Positions 21,236-33,734 of a stretch of DNA of 64,000 nt are shown here, piece by piece; the first letter of the stretch is position 1; each line of letters begins with the position of its first letter. A program made the position numbers and the translations under genes. Below the pieces are notes generated by a model. It made no database searches, was not told the origin of the DNA, and saw nothing but the letters and a program-made list of their open reading frames with translations. Source of the DNA: Stramonita haemastoma (lineage: Eukaryota > Mollusca > Gastropoda > Neogastropoda > Muricidae); NCBI GenBank assembly GCA_030674155.1, contig CM060342.1, positions 19,796,772 to 19,860,771 on the forward strand, in the 5' to 3' direction.

Positions 21236-23520
21236 TAAAATACAACAATATGATGCACCACAGCAAACTGCAGGGTCCCCGCCACATGCGTGCACACAAA
21301 CAAACGCACTGACAAACACCAGCGCGCTCGAGCGTGCGAGCATGCATATACATCCTCTTGCCAAAAAGGTTCCGTTTGGGGCAAAGTCGGGCCCCAAAGA
21401 GCCGTTTTCAGGCCCGTCCTGCCCCGACTTTTGCATGGTTACAGACCCCAAGGCACCGGGACAATATGGCACCGGAAGCATACTCGCTCCCCTACCATCT
21501 TCGACGTGTGTGGCGCCGGACATTTGGCGACACCGACGCCCTCAAGAGCTGAGAAAGCTAGTTTGTGGCAAGAAAATGTGGTACAGTGTACACACCGAAA
21601 ACCAAGTAGGGCGCACAATAATAATGACAGAATACAACAATATGATGCACCACAGCATACTGCAGGGGCCCCGTCAGATGTGCGCACACAAAGAAACGCA
21701 TCGACAAACACCAGCGCGCGCACGCGTGCGCGCATGCATACCCAACCCCCTGCCAAAAAGGTGCCGTTTGGGGCAAAGACGGGCCAAAAAGAGCCGTTTT
21801 CAGGCCCGTCCTACCGCAACTTTGCACGGTTACAGACCCCAAGGCACTGGGACAATATGGCACCGGATGCATACTCGCTCCCCTACCATCTTCGACGTGT
21901 GTGGCGCCGGACTTGTGGCGACACCGACGCCCTCAAGAGCTGAGAAAGGTAGTTTGTGGCAAGAAAATGTGGTACAGTGTACGCACCGAAAACCAAGTAT
22001 GGTGCACAATAATAATGACAATATACAGCAATATGATGCACCACAGCAAACTGCAGGGTCCCTGCAACATCTGTGCACACAAACAAACGCATTGATAAAC
22101 ACCAGCGCGCGCACGCGTGCGCGCTTGCATACACCCCCCCCCCCCTGCGAAAAAGGTGCCGTTTGGGGACAAAGATGGGCCCAAAAGAGCCGTTTTCAGG
22201 CCCATCCTGCCCCGACGTTTGCACGGTTACAGACCTCAAGGCACTGGGACAATGTGGCACCGGATGCATACTCGCTAACATACCATCTTCGATGTGTCTG
22301 GCGCCGGACTTGTGGCGTCACCGACGCCCTGAAGAGCTGAGAAAGGTAGTTTGTGGCAAGGAAATCTAGTACAGTGTACGCACCGAAAACCAAGCAGGCG
22401 CACAATAATAATGACAATATACAGCAATATGATGCACCACAGCAAACTGCAGGGTTCCCGCCACATGCGCACACATGAACAAACGCACTGACAAACACCA
22501 GCATGCGCGAGCGTTTCCGAATCCATACCCACCCCCTTTCCAAAAAGGTTCCGTTTGGGGCAAAGACAGGCCCCAAAGAGCCGTTTTCAGGCCCGTCCTG
22601 CCCCGACTTTTGCACGGTTACAGACCTCAAGGCACCGGGTCAATATGGCACTGGATGCATACTCGCTCCCCTACCATGTTCGACGTGTGTGGCGCCGGAC
22701 TTGTGGCGACACCGACGCCCTCAAGAACTGAGGAAGCTAGTTTGTGGCAAGGAAATCTGGTAAAGTGTACGCACCGAAAACCAAGCAGGGCGCACAATAA
22801 TAATGACAATATACAGCAATATGATGCACAACGGCAAACTGCAGGGTGTCCGCCACATTTGCACACACAAACAAACGCACTGACAAACACCAGCGCGCGG
22901 ATGCGTACGCGCATGCATACCCCACCCCCTGGCAAAAAGGACACCGACGCCCTCAAGGGCTGAGAAAGCTAGTTTGTGGCAAGGAAATCTCGTAGAGTGT
23001 ACGCACCGAAAACCCAGCAGGGTACACAATTATAATGACAATATACAGCGATATGATGCACCACAGCAAACTGCAGGGGCCCCGCCACATGCGCGCACAC
23101 AAACAAACGCACTGACAAACAGCAGCGCGCGCGCGCGCGCGTGCGCTCATGCATACCCATCCCCCTGCGAAAAATGTGCCGTTTGGGGCAAAGACGGGCC
23201 CCAAAGAGCCGTATTCAGCCCCGTCCTTCCCCGACTTTTGCACGGTTACAGACCCCAAGGCATCGGGATAATATGGCAACGGGTGCCTACTCGCTCTCCT
23301 ACCATCTTTGACGTGTAAGGCGCCAGACTTGTGGCGACACCGACGCCCTCAAGAGCTGAGAAAGCTAGTTTGTGGCAAGGAAATCTCGTACAGTGTACAC
23401 ACCAAAAACCAAGCAGGGCGCACAATAATAAAGACAATATACAGCAATATGATGCATCACAGTAAACTCCATGGTCCCTGCCATGTGTCCGCACAAAAAC
23501 AAACGCACTGACAAACACCA
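21236..23520. repeat. ~393-bp satellite, left block
   Basis: Tandem monomers recognised by GAGAAAGCTAGTTTGTGGCA at about 21550, 21941, 22337, 22729, 22965 and 23358. Most spacings are 391-396; one is about 236 because a monomer is internally deleted near 22940. Each monomer has a variable GC/GT alternating tract before GCATGCATAC. The monomer length is near 131 codons, which lets frames stay open over several copies on both strands. No coding signal is evident. Confidence 0.92.
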
Positions 23521-26500
23521 GCCACTTTTCGATAATAGCCATTTTCCCATAAAAGCCACTTTTTCTCATAATAGCCATTTCTTATAATAGCCATTTCTCC
23601 ATAATAGCCATTTTTCGATAATAGCCATTTATCGATAATAGCCATTTTTCCATAAAAGCCACTTTCTCTTAATAGCCACTTTCGATAATAGCCATTTTTC
23701 CATAAAGCCATTTTTCAAATTAAAGCAACTTTCTCATAATAGCTATTTCTCTGATAATAGCCACCTTCTCATAATAGCCATTTTTCGTTAATAGCCATTT
23801 TCTGATAATGGCCACCTTCTCATAATAGCCCTTTTTCGATAATAGCCATTTTCCCATAAAAGCTACTTTCTCATAATAGCCATTTCTCCATAATAACCAT
23901 TTCTCCATAATAGCCATTTTTCGATAAAAGCCTCTTTCTCCATTATAGCCATTTCTCCATAATAGTCATTTTTCGAGAATAGCCACTTTCACATAATAGC
24001 CATTTTTCCATAATAGCCTTTTTTTATAATAACCATCCATTTTCCCATAATAGCCACTTTCTCATAATAGCCATTTCTCCATAATACCCATTTTTTCTTA
24101 AAAGCCACGTTCTGATAATAGCCATTTTTCCATAAAAGCCACTTTTTCTCATAATAGCCATTTTTTGATAAAAGCCATTTTTTGATAATAGCAACTTTCT
24201 CATAATAGCATTATTCCATAATAGCCATTTGTCCATAAAAGCCACTTTCTGATAATAGCCATTTAAAAAAAAACCCCCACTTTTTCTCATAATAGCCATA
24301 TTTCGATAATAGCCATTTTTCCATAATAGCCATTTCCCATAAAAAGCCACTTTTTCTCATAACAGCCATTTTTTCGATAATAGCCATTTTTCGATAATAG
24401 CCATTTTTCCATAATGGCCATTTTTCCGTAATGGCCATTTTTCGATAATAGCCATTTTTCCATAATGGCCATTTTTCGATTATAGCAATTTCTCGATAAT
24501 AGCCATTTTTCCATAATGGCCATTTTTCGATAATAGCCATTTTTCGATAATAGCTATTTTTCCATAATGGCCATTTTTCCATAATAGCGATAATAGCCAT
24601 TTTTCCATAATAGCCATTTTTCCATAAAAGACACTTTCTGACAATAGCCATTTCCCCATTAAAGCCACTTTTCCTCATAATAGCCATTTTTCCATAATAG
24701 CCACTTTTCCATAATAGCCATTTTCCCCGAAAAGCCACTTTCTGATAATAGCCATTTTTCGATATAAGACACTTTCTCATAATAGCCATTTCTGCATAAT
24801 GGCCATTTTTTCATAATAGCCACTTTTCCATAATAGCCATTTTTCGATAATAGCCATTTTCGATAATAGCCATTTTCCCATAAAAGGTCACTTTTTCTCA
24901 TAATAGCCATTCTTCCATATTAGCCATTTTTCTTTTATAGCCATTTTTCCATAATAGCCATTTTTCGAAAATAGCCTTTTTTCCATAATGTCCATTTTTC
25001 CATGATGGCCATTTTCGATAATAGCCACTTTATCATAATAGCCATTTCTCCATAATAGCCATTTTCCCATGATAGCCAGTTTTCCATAATAGCGATTTTT
25101 CGATAATAGCCATATACTTACAATAGCCATTTTTTGATAATAGCCATTTTCCCATAATTGCCATTTTCCCCATAAAAAGCCACTTTTTCATAATAGCCCT
25201 TTTCCCATAATAGCCCTTTTCCTATAATAGCCATTTTTTCGATAATAGCCATTTTCCCATAAAAAGTCACTTTTTCTGATAATAGCCATTTTTCCGATAA
25301 TTGCCATTTTTCCATAATGGCCATTTCCCCATAATAGCCATATTTCGATAATAGCCATTTTTCGATAATGGCCAATAGCCATTTTACAATAATAGCCATT
25401 TTTCCATAATAGCCATTTTTCCATAATGGCCAATAGCCAATTTTCGATAATAGCCATTTTTCCATAATGGCCATATTTTGATAATAGCCCTTTTTTTTCC
25501 ATAATAGCCATTTTTCCATAATGGCCAATAGCCATCTTTCGATAATCGCCATTTTTCCAAAATGGCCTTTTTTTTTTTTTTTTGGATAATAGCGATTTTT
25601 CGATAATAGCCATTTTTCCATAATGGCCATTTTTCGATATTAGCCATTTTCTGATAATAGCTATTTTTCCATAATAGCCATTTTTCCATAATAGCGATAA
25701 TAGTCATTTTTCGAGAATAGCCACTTCCACATAATAGCCATTTTTCCATAATAGCCTTTTTTCCATAAAAGCCACTTTCTGATAATAGCCATTTCCCCAT
25801 AAAAGCCACTTTTTTCTCATAATAGCCATTTTTCCATAATAGCCATTTTTCCATAATAGCGATAATAGTCATTTTTCGAGAATAGCCACTTTCACATAAT
25901 AGCCATTTTTCCATAATAGCCTTTTTTTCCATAAAAGCCACTTTCTGATAATAGCCATTTCCCCATAAAAGCCACTTTTTTCTCATAATAGCCATTTTTC
26001 CATAATAGCCATTTTTCCATTATAGCCATTTTCCATAATAGCCATTTTTCCATTATAGCCATTTTTATAGAAAAGCCACTTTCTGATAATAGCCATTTTT
26101 TGATAATAGCCACTTTCTTATAATAGCCATTTCTCCATAATAGCCATTTTTCCATAATAGCCATTTTTGATAATAGCCACTTTTCCATAATAGCCATCGA
26201 TAATAGCCACTTTCTGATAATAGCCATTTTTCCATAATAGCCATTTTTCCATAATAGCCATTTTAGCCACTTTTCCATAATAGCCATTTTTCCATAATAG
26301 CCATTTTTGATAATAGCCATTTTTTGATAATAGCCAGTTTTCCATAATAGCCATTTTCCATAATAGCCATTTTTGATAATAGCCACTTTTTGATAATAGC
26401 CACTTTTCCATAATAGCCATTTTTCAATAATAGCCATTTTTTGATAATAGCCACTTTTCTATAATAGCCATTTTCTCATGATAGCCATTTTTTCAAAATA

Positions 26501-27531
26501 ACCATTTTTCGATAGTAGCCATTTTTCCATAATAGCCATTTTCCCATAAAAAGCCATTTTTTTTATAATAGCCATTTTTCGATAATAGCCATTTTCCAAT
26601 AATACCGTTTTTTCATAATGGCCATTTTTCCGTAATGGCCATTTTTCGATAATAGCCATTTTTCCATAATGGCCATTTTTCGTAAATGGCCATTTATCCA
26701 TAACAGCGATAATAGCTATTTTTCGAGAATAGCCACTTTCTCATAATAGCCATTTCTCCAGAATACCCATTTCCCCATAAAAGCCACTTTCTGATAATAG
26801 CCATTTTTCCATAAAAGCCACTTTCTCATAATAGCCATTTTTTGAGATTAGCCACTTTCTCATAATAGCCATTTTCTGATAATAGCCATTTTTCGACAAT
26901 AGCGACTTTCTCATAATAGCCATTTCTCCATAATAGCCATTTTCCCATAATAGCCGTTTTTCCATAAAAGCAACTTTCTGATAATAGCCATTTTCCCATA
27001 AAAAGCCACTTTTTCTCTTAATAGCCATTTTTTGATAATAGCCACTTTTTCATAATAACCCTTTCTCCATAATAGCCATTTTTCCATAATAGCCACTTTC
27101 TGATAATAGCCATTTCCCCATAAAAGCCACTTTTTTCATAATAGCCATTTTTCCATAATAGCCATTTTCCCAGAAAAGGCACTTTCTGATAATAGTCATT
27201 TCTCCATAATAGCCATTTTTCCATAATAGCCACTTTTCCATAATAGCCATTTTTCGATAATAGCCATTTTCTCATGATAGCCACTTTCTCATAATAGCCA
27301 TTTTCTCATGATAGCCACTTTCTCATAATAGCCATTTTTCGATAATAGCCATTTTTCATGATATCCACTTTCTCATAATAGCCATTTTTCGATAATAGCC
27401 ATTTTTCCATAATAGCCATTTTCCCATAAAAGGCCACTTTTTCTCATAATAGCCATTTTTCGATAATAGCCATTTTTCGATAATAGCCATTTTCCTATAA
27501 TGGCCATTTTTCCATTTTTCCATTTTTCTTC
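23521..27531. repeat. 17-bp minisatellite array A (ATAATAGCCATTTTTCC)
   Basis: Roughly 235 units, with variants ATAATAGCCATTTTTCG, ATAAAAGCCACTTTCTC and ATAATGGCCATTTTTCC. Local higher-order copies occur; AGCGATAATAGTC recurs 167 bp apart near 25691 and 25858. On the minus strand the unit has no stop in any frame, giving 17-residue periodic readings (KWLLSKNGYY and similar) up to about 200 codons. These are taken as consequences of the repeat. The array begins abruptly inside a satellite monomer. Confidence 0.93.
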
Positions 27532-28178
27532 TTTACACTAATAGCTACTTTTGGATAATAGCTACTTTACGATACTAGCTACTTTACACCTATAGCTACT
27601 TTATGATAATAGCTATTAGAGCTACTTTACGATAATAGCTACTTTACGATAATAGCTTCTTTTCACCAATAGCTACTGTACGATAATAGCTACCTTACGA
27701 TAACAGCTACTTTACGATACTAGGTACTTTTCAGCAATAGGTACCTTACGATAATAGCTACTTTACTATAATAGCTACTTTACGATAATAGCTACTTTAC
27801 GATAATAGCTACTTTACTATAATAGCTACTTTACGATAATAGCTACTTTACACTTATAGCTACTTTACGATAATAGCTACTTTACTACAATAGCTACTGG
27901 ACGATAATAGGTACCTTACGATAATAGCTACTGTACACCAATAGCTACTTTACGATAATAGCTACTTTACACCAATAGCTACTTTACGATAATAGCTACT
28001 GTACGATATCAGCTACTTTACACCAATAGCTACTTTACGCCAATAGCTACCTTACGACAATAGCTACTGTACACCAATAGCTACTTTACGATAATAGCTA
28101 CTTTACACCAATAGCTACTTTACGATAATAGCTACTGTACGATATCAGCTACTTTACACCAATAGCTACTTAGAACCA
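27532..28178. repeat. 17-bp minisatellite array B (ATAATAGCTACTTTACG)
   Basis: About 38 units, same 17-bp period and same ATAATAGC core as array A but a different second half (TACTTTACG against CATTTTTCC). Variants include ACCAATAGCTACTTTAC. It abuts array A at about 27531 with TTCTTCTTTACACTAATAGC at the junction. Confidence 0.92.
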
Positions 28179-28207
28179 ACGAGTCTTTTTGTTTAATGCA
28201 TCACTAA

Positions 28208-28334
28208 AAGAAGATAAACACACACACATACACACATAGACACACACAGAGACACACAGACACACACACAGAGACACACAGACACACAGACACACACACA
28301 TGCAATCACACAATCACACAAACACGCACGCACG

Positions 28335-28424
<90 letters not shown>

Positions 28425-28446
28425 TACACACACACACTCACACACA
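28208..28446. repeat. (CA)n microsatellite
   Basis: CA with CAGA and CGCA interruptions between array B and the resumed satellite. Confidence 0.95.
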
Positions 28447-30782
28447 AGCAGGGCGCACCAAGCAGGGCGCACAATAAGAATGACAATATACAGCAATATG
28501 ATGCCTCACAGCAAACTGCAGAGTCCCCGCCACATTCGCCCACACAAACAAACGCACTGACAAACACCAGCGCTTGCGCGCATGCATACCCACCCCTCTG
28601 CCAAAGAGGTGCCATTTGGGGCAAAGACGGGCCCCAAAGACCCGTTTTCAGGCTCGTCCTGCCCCGACTTTTCCACGGTTACAGACCTGAAGGCACCGGG
28701 ACAAAATGGCACCGGATGCATACGCGCTCCCCTACCATCTTCGACGTGTGTGGCGCCGGACTTGTGGCAAGACCGACGCCCTTAAGAGCTGAGAAAGCTA
28801 GTTTGTGGCAAGGAAATCTGGTACTGTGTACGCACCGAAAACCAAGCAGGGCGCACAATAATAATGACAATATACAGCAATATGATGCACCACAGGAAAT
28901 TGCAGGCTCTCCGCCACATGTGCACACACAAACAAACACACTGACAAACACCAGCGGGCGCGCGCGGGCGCGCATGCATACCCACCCCCCTGCCAAACAG
29001 GTGCCGTTTGGGGCAAAGACGGGCGCCAAAGAGCCGTAATCAGGCCCGTCCTGCCCGCCTTTTGCACGGTTACAGACCCCAGGGCACTGGGACAAAATGG
29101 CGCCGGATGCATACTCGCTCCCCTAACATTTTCGACGTGTGTGGCGCCGGACTTGTGGCGACACCGACGCCCTGAAGAGTTGAGAAAGCTAGTTTGTGGC
29201 AAGGAAATCTCGTACAGTGTACGCACCGAAAACCAAACAGGGCGCACAATAATAATGACAATATACAGCAATATGATTCACCACAGCAAACTGCAGGGTC
29301 GCCGCCACATGTGCGCACACAAATAAACGTACTGACAAACACCGTCGGGCGCGCGCGTTCGCGCATGCATACCCACCCCCCTGACAAAAAGGTGCTGTCT
29401 GGGGCAAAGACGGGCCCCAAAGACCCGTTTTCAAGCCCGTCCTGCCCCGACTTTTGCACGGTTACCGACCCCAAGGCATGGGACAATATGGCACCTGATG
29501 CATACTCGCTCCCCTACCATCTTCGACATGTTTGGCGCCGGATTTGTGTCGACACTGACGCCCTCAAGAGCTGAGAAAGCTAGTTTGTGGCAAGGAAATC
29601 ATGTACTGTATACGCACCGAAAACCAAGCAGGGCGCACAATAATGACAATATACAGCAATATGATGCACCACAACAAACTGCAGGGTCCTTGCCACATGC
29701 GCGCACACAAACAAACGCACTCACAAACACCAGTGCGCGCGCTAGTCGCGCATGCATACCCACCCCCCTGCCGAAAAGGTGCTGTTTGGGTCAAAGACGG
29801 GCTCCAAAGAGTCGTTTTCAGGCCCGTCCTGCCCCGACTTTTGCAGGGTTACAGACCCCAAGGCACCGGGACAATATCGCACCGGATCCATACTCGCTCC
29901 CCTACCATCTTCGACATGTGGGCGCCGGACTTGTGGCGACACCGACGCCCTGAAGAGCTGAGAAAGCTAGTTTGTGGCAAGGAAATCTCGTACAGTGTAC
30001 GCACCGAAAACCAAGCAGGGCGCACAATAATAATAACAATATACAGCAATATATTGCACCACAGCAGACTGCAGGGTCCCTGCCACATGCGCGCACACAA
30101 ACAAAGCACTCACAAGCACCAGCGTGCGCGTGTTTACGCGAAAGCATACCCACCCCCCTGACAAAAAGGTGCCGTTTGGGGCAAAAACGGGCCCCAAAGA
30201 GCCGTATTCAGGCCCCTTGTACCCCGAAATTTGCACGGTTACAGACCCCAAGGCACCGGGACAATATCGCACCTGATGCATACTCGCTCCCCTACCATCT
30301 TCGACGTGTGTTGCGCCAGACTTGTTGCGACACCGACGCCCTGAAGAGTTGAGAAAGCTAGTTTGTGGCAAGGAAATCTCGTACAGTGTACGCGCCGAAA
30401 ACCAAGCAGGGCGCACAATAATAATGACAATATACAGCAATATGATGCACCACAGCAAACTGCAGGGTCCCCGCCACATGCACGCACACAAACAAACGCA
30501 CTGACAAACACCAGCGCGCGCGCGTGCGCGAATATGCATACCCACCCCCCTGCGAAAAAGGAGCAGTTTGGGGCAAAGACGGGGCCCAAAGAGCCGTTTT
30601 CAGGCCCGTCCTTCCCCGACTTTTGCAAGGTTACAGACCCCAAGAGACTGACAATAATATGGCACCGGATGGATACTCGCTCCCCTACCATCTTTGACGT
30701 GTGTGGCGCCGGACTTGTGGCGACACCGACGCCCTGAAGAGCTGAGAAAGCTAGTTTGTGGCAAGGAAATCTGGTATAGTTT
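28447..30782. repeat. ~393-bp satellite, middle block
   Basis: Resumes with a duplicated AAGCAGGGCGCAC at 28447-28470 and continues for about six monomers (GAGAAAGCTAGTTTGTGG near 28791, 29182, 29572, 29960, 30350, 30744). Same features as the left block. The last monomer is interrupted at GGTATAGTTTACTACTAC. Confidence 0.92.
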
Positions 30783-30940
30783 ACTACTACTAATAATAAT
30801 ACATTGAATTTTTATAGCGCTATATCTTGTAAAAGCAAATCAAAGCGCTTGCACTCGACGCTCACAAGGAACAACCAATGACAATAAATAATTCTTGCAA
30901 ATTCGAAAGCACACACACGCGTGCGCGCGCGCGCGCGCAC

Positions 30941-31038
<98 letters not shown>

Positions 31039-31164
31039 TTATAGAGGTTCTACATTTTGACAGGGTGAATGGAATTTTAATTGTTGAAGGCAGGGACAAA
31101 TAGGAGATGAAAACAGAAGGCAAGAATCTTAGGTTTGAAACAAGTGTGTCTTGAGGTTGGATTT
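30783..31164. mobile_element. Insertion in the satellite, unclassified dispersed repeat
   Basis: Non-satellite sequence beginning TACTACTACTAATAATAATA and containing TTTTTATAGCGCTATATC and CAAATCAAAGCGCTTGCAC, then a GCGC/CA tract (30910-31034). The near-palindromic TATAGCGCTATA and AAAGCGCTT boxes are seen in widely dispersed noncoding repeats of animals. I cannot assign a class. Confidence 0.5.
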
Positions 31165-32090
31165 AAAACTGCAGTGTCCCCGCCACATGCACGACCACAA
31201 ACAAACGCACTGACAAACACCAGTGCGCTCGCGCGCCTGCGCGCATTCATACCCACCCCTCTGCCAAAAAGGTACCGTTTGGGGAAACACGGGCCCCAAA
31301 GACCCGTTTTCAGGCCCGTCCTGCCCCGACTTTTGCACGGTTACAGACCCCAAGGCACCTGGACAATATGGCACCGGATGCATACTCGCTCCCCTACCAT
31401 ATTTGACGTGTGTGGTGCCGGACTTGTTGCGACACCGACGCCCTTAAGAGCTGAGAAAGCTAGTTTGTGGCAGGGAAATCTAGTACAGTGTACGCTCCAA
31501 AAACCAAGCAGGGCGCACAATAATAATGTCAATATACAGCAATACGATGCACCACAGCATACTGTAGGGTCCCCGCCACATGTGCGCACACAAACAAACG
31601 CACCGACAAACACTAGCGCGATCGCCCGTGCCCGCATGCATACCCACCCCCCTGCCAAAAAGGTGCCGTTTGGGGCAAAGATGGTCCCCAAATTGCCATT
31701 TTCAGGTCCGTCCTGCCCCGACTTTTGCACGGTTCCAGATCCCAGGGCACCGGGACAATATGGCACCGGATGCATACTCGCTCCCTTACCATCTTCCACG
31801 TGTGTGGCGCCAGACTTGTGGCGACACCGACGCCCTCGAGAGCTGAGAAAGCTAGTTTGTGGCAAGGAAGTCTCGTACAGTGTACGCACCGAAAACTAAG
31901 CAGGGCGCTCAATAATAAAGACAATATACAGCAATATGATGCACCACAGCAAACTGCAGGGTCCCCGCCACATGCGCGCACACAAACAAACGCACTGACA
32001 AATTCCAGCGCGCGCGCTTGCGCGCATGCATACCAACCCCCCTGCGAAAAACGTGCTGTTTGGGGCAAAGACGGGCCCCAAAGAGCCGTA
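31165..32090. repeat. ~393-bp satellite, right block
   Basis: About two and a third monomers (GAGAAAGCTAGTTTGTGGCA near 31451 and 31845). The array ends within a monomer at GAGCCGTATGCC. Confidence 0.9.
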
Positions 32091-32175
32091 TGCCAATTGA
32101 TCTGCCAACCCCTACAATTTTTTAGTATTCTTACTAAATATTGACTACAAATAATATATAGTCACATTTTGAAAA

Positions 32176-32206
<31 letters not shown>

Positions 32207-32308
32207 GATGAAATTTAGAAGAAAAAGAAGCGGGCGGGGTGAACTCAAATAGATGGGAAAAAAGAGAGATGGGAAAAAAGAAAGAAAAGGAAAACATTCT
32301 TTTAACAA
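32091..32308. other. Satellite/duplication junction sequence
   Basis: Unique sequence with a G run of about 28 (32177-32205) and A/G-rich DNA. The right duplication unit begins at its end (AAGGGGTTATCTTGC, about 32309). Confidence 0.5.
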
Positions 32309-32549
32309 AGGGGTTATCTTGCTGGGCCATGGAGCATCTTGTATAGAGTGGTTGTAGGAAACATGTTTGGTGTTTTCACCGATTTTAAAAGTATGAAAAA
32401 AATGCACTGTGTCCTTGTTTTGGGGGTTGAGGCCATAGGTTAACACCAGGTAGTGATAAAGTTGGAAATGATCAAATGAGGATTGCTTGTGTTCCTACTG
32501 TGTTGACCCACGCATGCATAGTGTGGTGAGGCAGCTGACAGACGATATC

Positions 32550-32770
32550 CTTCGGATGAGACTATAAACCAAGGCCCCATGTGCAAACACAAGCAGAACA
32601 TCTTGCCCACAGGTTAAATCCTGTTCCTCTTTTAGTAAGAGTAGGCCATTGTGTGCCGGTGGGAACAGATGGCATTTAGAAAACTGCATGCACACGGGGA
32701 CTGGATGTAAAAAAAACACATGAGTGCTTATTCCATTATTCTCGATATAAAAGAATAAATGAAATAAAAT
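32550..32770 (+). mobile_element. SINE, 5' truncated
   Basis: Starts in the body at CCTTCGGATGAGACTATAAA and continues to the type-1 tail (TATTCTCGATATAAAAGAAT). It corresponds to the shorter fragment at 4838 on the left. Confidence 0.85.
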
Positions 32771-33019
32771 AAAAATAAAGGACTAAGGGGGCACAAGTGT
32801 TTGTTGAAAAAAATTCAAAGTTCAAGCATACCAAATTTGTTTGTATTGTCCTGAGTTTTGATTCAGGGGCTAGTTTTTCACAAAAAGTGTTTTTTGTGTC
32901 TTTGAATGTCTTAGTACGTGCAGTGCGAATGCAAGAGTGAGATTAAAAATGGTGGAAATGTGCCAGCATCTAACCGTTGTGTGCAACCATCGCGGCCAAC
33001 ACACACTGTAAGGGACGTA

Positions 33020-33286
33020 ACTCTTCCATGTGGATTACTTCCCATTTCCGCGATACACAGCGAGACCTCACGAGAAAACAGGTCGAAAGTAAAACTGAAA
33101 ACATCTCACGCATATTACGTCAAATTTGGACTAGTTCAGTCAAATTAAGAAATGAAGATGCTAATCTGAAAAAAATCTTCAACTAAGCACAGAAAACAAC
33201 AAAAAACCTTTGTGTTTTTAATGGAATGACAACCGAACACTGGAATACACCTCACAAGGCGCTGGAATCACGTCGCTCACAAACAG
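33020..33286 (+). other. Candidate noncoding first exon (right copy)
   Basis: Counterpart of 5040-5303, also ending CAG|GTAGGT (33286/33287). The donor is preserved while small indels have accumulated in the body. The full-length LINE now separates it from exon 1 by more than 7 kb. Confidence 0.25.
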
Positions 33287-33624
33287 GTAGGTACTGCATT
33301 TGATTTTGACTTCGTCTTCCGTACATTTTGACACACTAGTGAAGCATCGCGTGACAAAAACCGGTCAAGTTCTAAGCTATAAAGTCACCGGCACGAACGA
33401 GATAGGCCTATGTGCATTTTTTCTTATCCCCCAGTACATAGAAAGAAATTCGACAGGTCTAACATTCGAAACTGGGAAGAGTGGTAATGCTGCGTGAATA
33501 ATTTAACACAGTAACAGTAGATACAGGTCCCTTAATGTAAAAATTATCGCCCCCAATTTATTTTCTCCACGATCTACTTTTGTTAAACATCTCTCTTTCC
33601 TACACACTTCTAACTTCACTCCCC

Positions 33625-33627
<3 letters not shown>

Positions 33628-33669
<42 letters not shown>

Positions 33670-33700
33670 CATTCCAATCCTATAATTATGCGCCTAGGCA

Positions 33701-33734
<34 letters not shown>

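Larger units (their letters stand above)
4387..32308 (+). repeat. Left unit of ~28-kb tandem segmental duplication
   Basis: Sequence from GGTTATCTTGC near 4389 recurs from 32311, and order is kept: 5' block, CT microsatellite, phosphatase exons 1-5, CCATACTCCAC minisatellite, and a 3' block ending near 20130 (right counterpart 58618). The start-to-start distance is about 27.9 kb. The satellite at 21-32 kb would belong to this unit if duplication was direct head-to-tail. Its right counterpart would lie beyond the window. Confidence 0.8.

Noticed and set aside
21129..22340. Long open frames (up to about 400 codons) on both strands through the 393-bp satellite
   Set aside because: They arise because the monomer is near a multiple of three and GC-rich. 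Frames on both strands are open, there is no domain, and the GC/GT tract makes low-complexity insertions. No start, splice or regulatory context.
23521..27531. Minus-strand proteins made of KWLLSKNGYY-like repeats
   Set aside because: Direct translation of a 17-bp minisatellite without stops. No non-repetitive coding flanks.
23521..28178. CRISPR array
   Set aside because: Units are contiguous 17-mers with no unique spacers, no Cas genes, and the context is a eukaryotic genome.
27532..28178. Telomeric or subtelomeric repeat
   Set aside because: The unit ATAATAGCTACTTTACG bears no relation to TTAGGG-type telomere repeats, and the block is internal to a satellite.
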